Positions 62,142 through 64,000 of a DNA stretch of 64,000 nucleotides are shown here, one piece after another. Below the pieces are notes generated by a model that was given only the letters and a program-made list of their open reading frames with translations, made no database searches and was not told where the DNA came from. The stretch's first letter is position 1, and each line of letters starts with the position of its first letter. Both the position numbers and the translations under genes were made by a program. Source of the DNA: Acidobacteriota bacterium (lineage in GTDB: Bacteria; Acidobacteriota; Terriglobia; Terriglobales; Acidobacteriaceae); contig JAFDVW010000013.1 of assembly GCA_018268755.1 (NCBI GenBank), positions 62,001-126,000 of the forward strand, written 5' to 3'.

Positions 62142-62531
62142 CTAACTAATCTGCGCCGCTGGCCGGCCTTCGGCAGAATGCTCGAAGGGGTCCACAAGTC
62201 TCCTGACCGATTCCCGTTGAGTCCTCAGATCGCGTGCGCGATGGAGTTTCCGGGCAAGTGCCTGGCCCGCGCGCTCGGCGGCGCGATCGATTGCGGCAAA
62301 CAGGTCAGCATTCACTTCCTGCACCACGATAGAGTCTGAGGGAATCAGGCGGACAGTGATTCGGCAACGCTTGTCGGCTCCCCCGCGCGGTCCATTGATA
62401 TCGAAAATCCGAACCGAGACACGGCGGATCCGGGTCTCAAATCGCCCCAGGCAGAAGCGCAACCGCCGCTCGATGTAGCGGTTGACTTCCTTGGGAAGGT
62501 CTACTTTTTGAATTCGAATGTCCAATCGCAT
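62142..62531 (-). CDS. ribosome hibernation/HPF-RaiA-type protein
   Basis: A 129-residue protein of the HPF/YfiA (sigma-54 modulation) family: DIRIQKVDLPKEVNRYIERRLRFCLGRFETRIRRVSVRIFDINGPRGGADKRCRITVRL, here given as its outer signature, then SIVVQEVNADLFAAIDRAAERAGQALARKLHR. It would bind the 30S subunit and silence ribosomes in stress. It is the short type without the dimerisation tail. The basic surface and conserved helix support the call. The stress-protein gene follows it. Confidence 0.87.
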   Translation of the reverse strand: MRLDIRIQKVDLPKEVNRYIERRLRFCLGRFETRIRRVSVRIFDINGPRGGADKRCRITVRLIPSDSIVVQEVNADLFAAIDRAAERAGQALARKLHRARDLRTQRESVRRLVDPFEHSAEGRPAAQIS

Positions 62532-62967
62532 GGCGCCTTCCGTCCTTCCTTTCCTGCAAAGCTCACCTTAGCGCGGGACGCATCCTGTTAAAAAGTAGAA
62601 AATTCGAATGATGTCCTTCCATAAAAATTAACCGTCGGAGAGTCCTTCCCCAGGGGAGATGCAAGGACGGCGGGGAAGCAAGGCCAGTATTCACAAGGTG
62701 AAGAAAAACTTAACGATCTGCTCCATATTCCATAATTTTCATAAGTACTGGCCCGGGCTACAGTGGGTCCATGGACAACGAAGATCACGAATATCCGCGC
62801 AGCACCGTTGGAAGACGAGGCGGAGTACTGCACCGTCTGTCACACCGTCTACGCGGCGGCCGAAGGGTGCTGCTGCGTTGAACCTGGAGCAAGCCGCGAA
62901 AGCGAGTTGGATAGGACCCGGTCTTGAGTGTGTCCACGAATCTTCAGGAATTTTATCGAGGTGTCTT
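62532..62967. other. divergent stress-gene intergenic region
   Basis: This 436-base region lies between the HPF gene (minus) and the tandem stress-protein gene (plus). It is partly AT-rich (about 62600-62750). GGCCAGTA at 62682-62689 and TACTGGCC at 62746-62753 are inverted repeats 56 bases apart, possibly operator halves. I see no convincing gene, although a short Cys-rich frame (EYCTVCHTVYAAAEGCCC) is present near 62820-62880. Confidence 0.45.
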
Positions 62968-63861
62968 ATGTCTGTCGCCGAACCGATGGTTCAAATCGCA
63001 TTGAAGCGGATTCTCGTGGCAACTGATTTTTCGGAGCCGTCAAAGCGCGCGCTGCTGGCAGGTCTGGGAATCGCGCAGCGGTATGGCGCAAAAGTCCATG
63101 TGGTAAACGTGGTCCCAAGCGAAGGCTACGGGGTCAGCGGAGTTGGGATGCTGGGTGCAGTGAATTTCGCGCGGCACAACGCCGACCTCGAATCCGAGTT
63201 TCTGCAGCAAGGATACTTCGAAGGCATCCGCTACCAGATCTCGATCGAAAGAGGCGAAGTCTGGCCCGCTGTCTCTCGAATCGTCGAAGAGGAGGACGTC
63301 GACTTGGTGGTCGTGGGCACCCGCGGCAGGAGCGGGCTTGGCAAACTCTTGCTTGGATCGGTCGCGGAGAAGATCTTTCGCAATTCCCGTTGCCCGGTCC
63401 TGACCGTGGGACCGCACTTTGAACTGTCGTTTCCACTCACCGCGCAGCCCAGGAGCGTGCTCTTCCCCACGGACTTTTCACTCCAGGCCGAGCACGCCCT
63501 TCCGTACGCCGTGTCGCTGGCGCAGGAACACGAAGCCCAATTGACTTTTCTCCATGTGGTTCAATCCGCTGGCAGCGAGGCCACCTACAACAAGGATCGG
63601 ACTGTACGCTATGCCAGTGCGCGTCTGCAGGAATTGATGGCTGCAACCGCAGGGCTGATCGGAGAGCGGGAATTCATCGTTGAGACGGGTGAACCTGCGG
63701 AAGCGATCGTGAAAGTGGCGGCGGTAACGGGCGCAGAGTTGGTCGTGCTTGGTGTGCGAGCACCAGCCACCCTGTCCGATCACCTGGGCTGGTCGACTGC
63801 CTATGGGGTTGTCCGGCAAGCGCATTGCCCGGTACTGACGGTCAGGCACACGAACCCGTAG
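62968..63861 (+). CDS. tandem UspA-domain universal stress protein
   Basis: A 297-residue protein with two UspA domains. Domain 1 (residues about 12-150) has the ATP loop GTRGRSGLGKLLLGSVAEKI; domain 2 (about 160-295) starts PRSVLFPTDFSLQAEHALPYAVSLA and ends with a loop GVRAPATLSDHLGWSTAYGVV that lacks the full glycine motif, so only the first domain is likely to bind ATP. GAGGTG before the ATG at 62968 decides the start. It is divergent from the HPF/stress pair. Confidence 0.9.
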   Translation: MSVAEPMVQIALKRILVATDFSEPSKRALLAGLGIAQRYGAKVHVVNVVPSEGYGVSGVGMLGAVNFARHNADLESEFLQQGYFEGIRYQISIERGEVWPAVSRIVEEEDVDLVVVGTRGRSGLGKLLLGSVAEKIFRNSRCPVLTVGPHFELSFPLTAQPRSVLFPTDFSLQAEHALPYAVSLAQEHEAQLTFLHVVQSAGSEATYNKDRTVRYASARLQELMAATAGLIGEREFIVETGEPAEAIVKVAAVTGAELVVLGVRAPATLSDHLGWSTAYGVVRQAHCPVLTVRHTNP

Positions 63862-64000
63862 CAGAAGATTTCCCTGGGCTGATTCGATGATGGCGTATTC
63901 GCTCCGCGCGTCCATGCCTGCATTCCAGAGAAACGCTGTGGGATCTTAATTGTTGCAGTGAGCAGTTTTGAACAGACACGACGGCGGGACTATTTTTACC

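Noticed and set aside
62771..62900. Short frames in the divergent stress region, one Cys-rich (EYCTVCHTVYAAAEGCCC)
   Set aside because: The Cys-rich frame has no clear start codon with ribosome site. A frameshifted small gene is possible but cannot be supported.
1..64000. CRISPR arrays, tRNA/rRNA genes, insertion sequences and phage genes
   Set aside because: No regularly spaced repeats, transposase or integrase proteins, or recognisable structural RNA sequences were seen. A covariance-model search would be needed to exclude small RNAs.

Overview
The window looks like a piece of a chromosome from an acidobacterium (Acidobacteriota, perhaps Koribacter/Terriglobia-like). This is inferred from a complete alternative complex III, two DUF2934 proteins, several hemerythrin-like proteins, universal stress proteins, a GH15 glucoamylase and moderately GC-rich coding. 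No rRNA, tRNA, CRISPR array, insertion sequence or phage gene was recognised. The dominant theme is nitrate respiration and defence against nitrogen oxides.

Layout. 1-9500: a Crp/Fnr regulator cut by the window edge, an iron-sulfur repair protein (Ric) with NnrS, a hemerythrin, a nitronate monooxygenase-like protein, a decayed pabB-pabC fusion, a ferredoxin-methyltransferase pair and a cNMP-binding protein without a DNA-binding domain. 10049-30144: about 20 kb of same-strand genes: Rrf2 regulator, diheme cytochrome c, narGHJI, actABCDEF, a TDT/SLAC1-type channel, narK, an outer-membrane barrel and moeA. 30227-36562: folE, DoxX, an ECF sigma factor, a flavin reductase, transaldolase and GH15 glucoamylase, followed by a short zwf remnant. 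37043-42650 (minus): a second flavin reductase, DUF4177, cupin, a stand-alone nuoG, a small protein, a universal stress protein and a stand-alone sdhB. 43062-48713: PPOX and redoxin proteins, DUF488, orphan E1 alpha/beta dehydrogenase genes, an AlkA-type glycosylase and a DUF2934-Hsp20 fusion. 48884-52295: DUF488, AhpD-like protein, zinc ribbon, 7Fe ferredoxin and two hemerythrins. 52900-58693: a second nitrate reductase cluster. 58827-63861: LysR, Rnk, DUF2934, universal stress proteins and HPF.

The most interesting system is 52900-58693. A NarK-type transporter is fused in one polypeptide to a NarI-like diheme cytochrome b with a terminal CxxC...CxxC tail. It is followed, with overlapping or abutting reading frames, by a NasC/NapA-type molybdopterin subunit (Cys ligand), a four-cluster ferredoxin subunit, a membrane-anchored Rieske protein and a two-helix membrane protein. 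I infer a quinol-dependent nitrate reductase in which transport and electron input share one protein. The classical narGHJI is in a single operon with alternative complex III. No nitrite reductase is visible, so nitrite would be exported or handled elsewhere.

Regulation. A palindrome close to GTGAC-N4-GTCAC recurs upstream of ric, hemerythrin and ferredoxin genes and the cNMP-domain gene, and a GTGAT-N4-ATCAC version lies before the nar operon. The partial Crp/Fnr protein at the left edge, with a helix R-E-L-V-S-R, is a natural candidate reader. A second, unrelated motif (GTAC...CTATT) occurs in both divergent intergenic regions at 42.8 kb and 50.1-50.4 kb.
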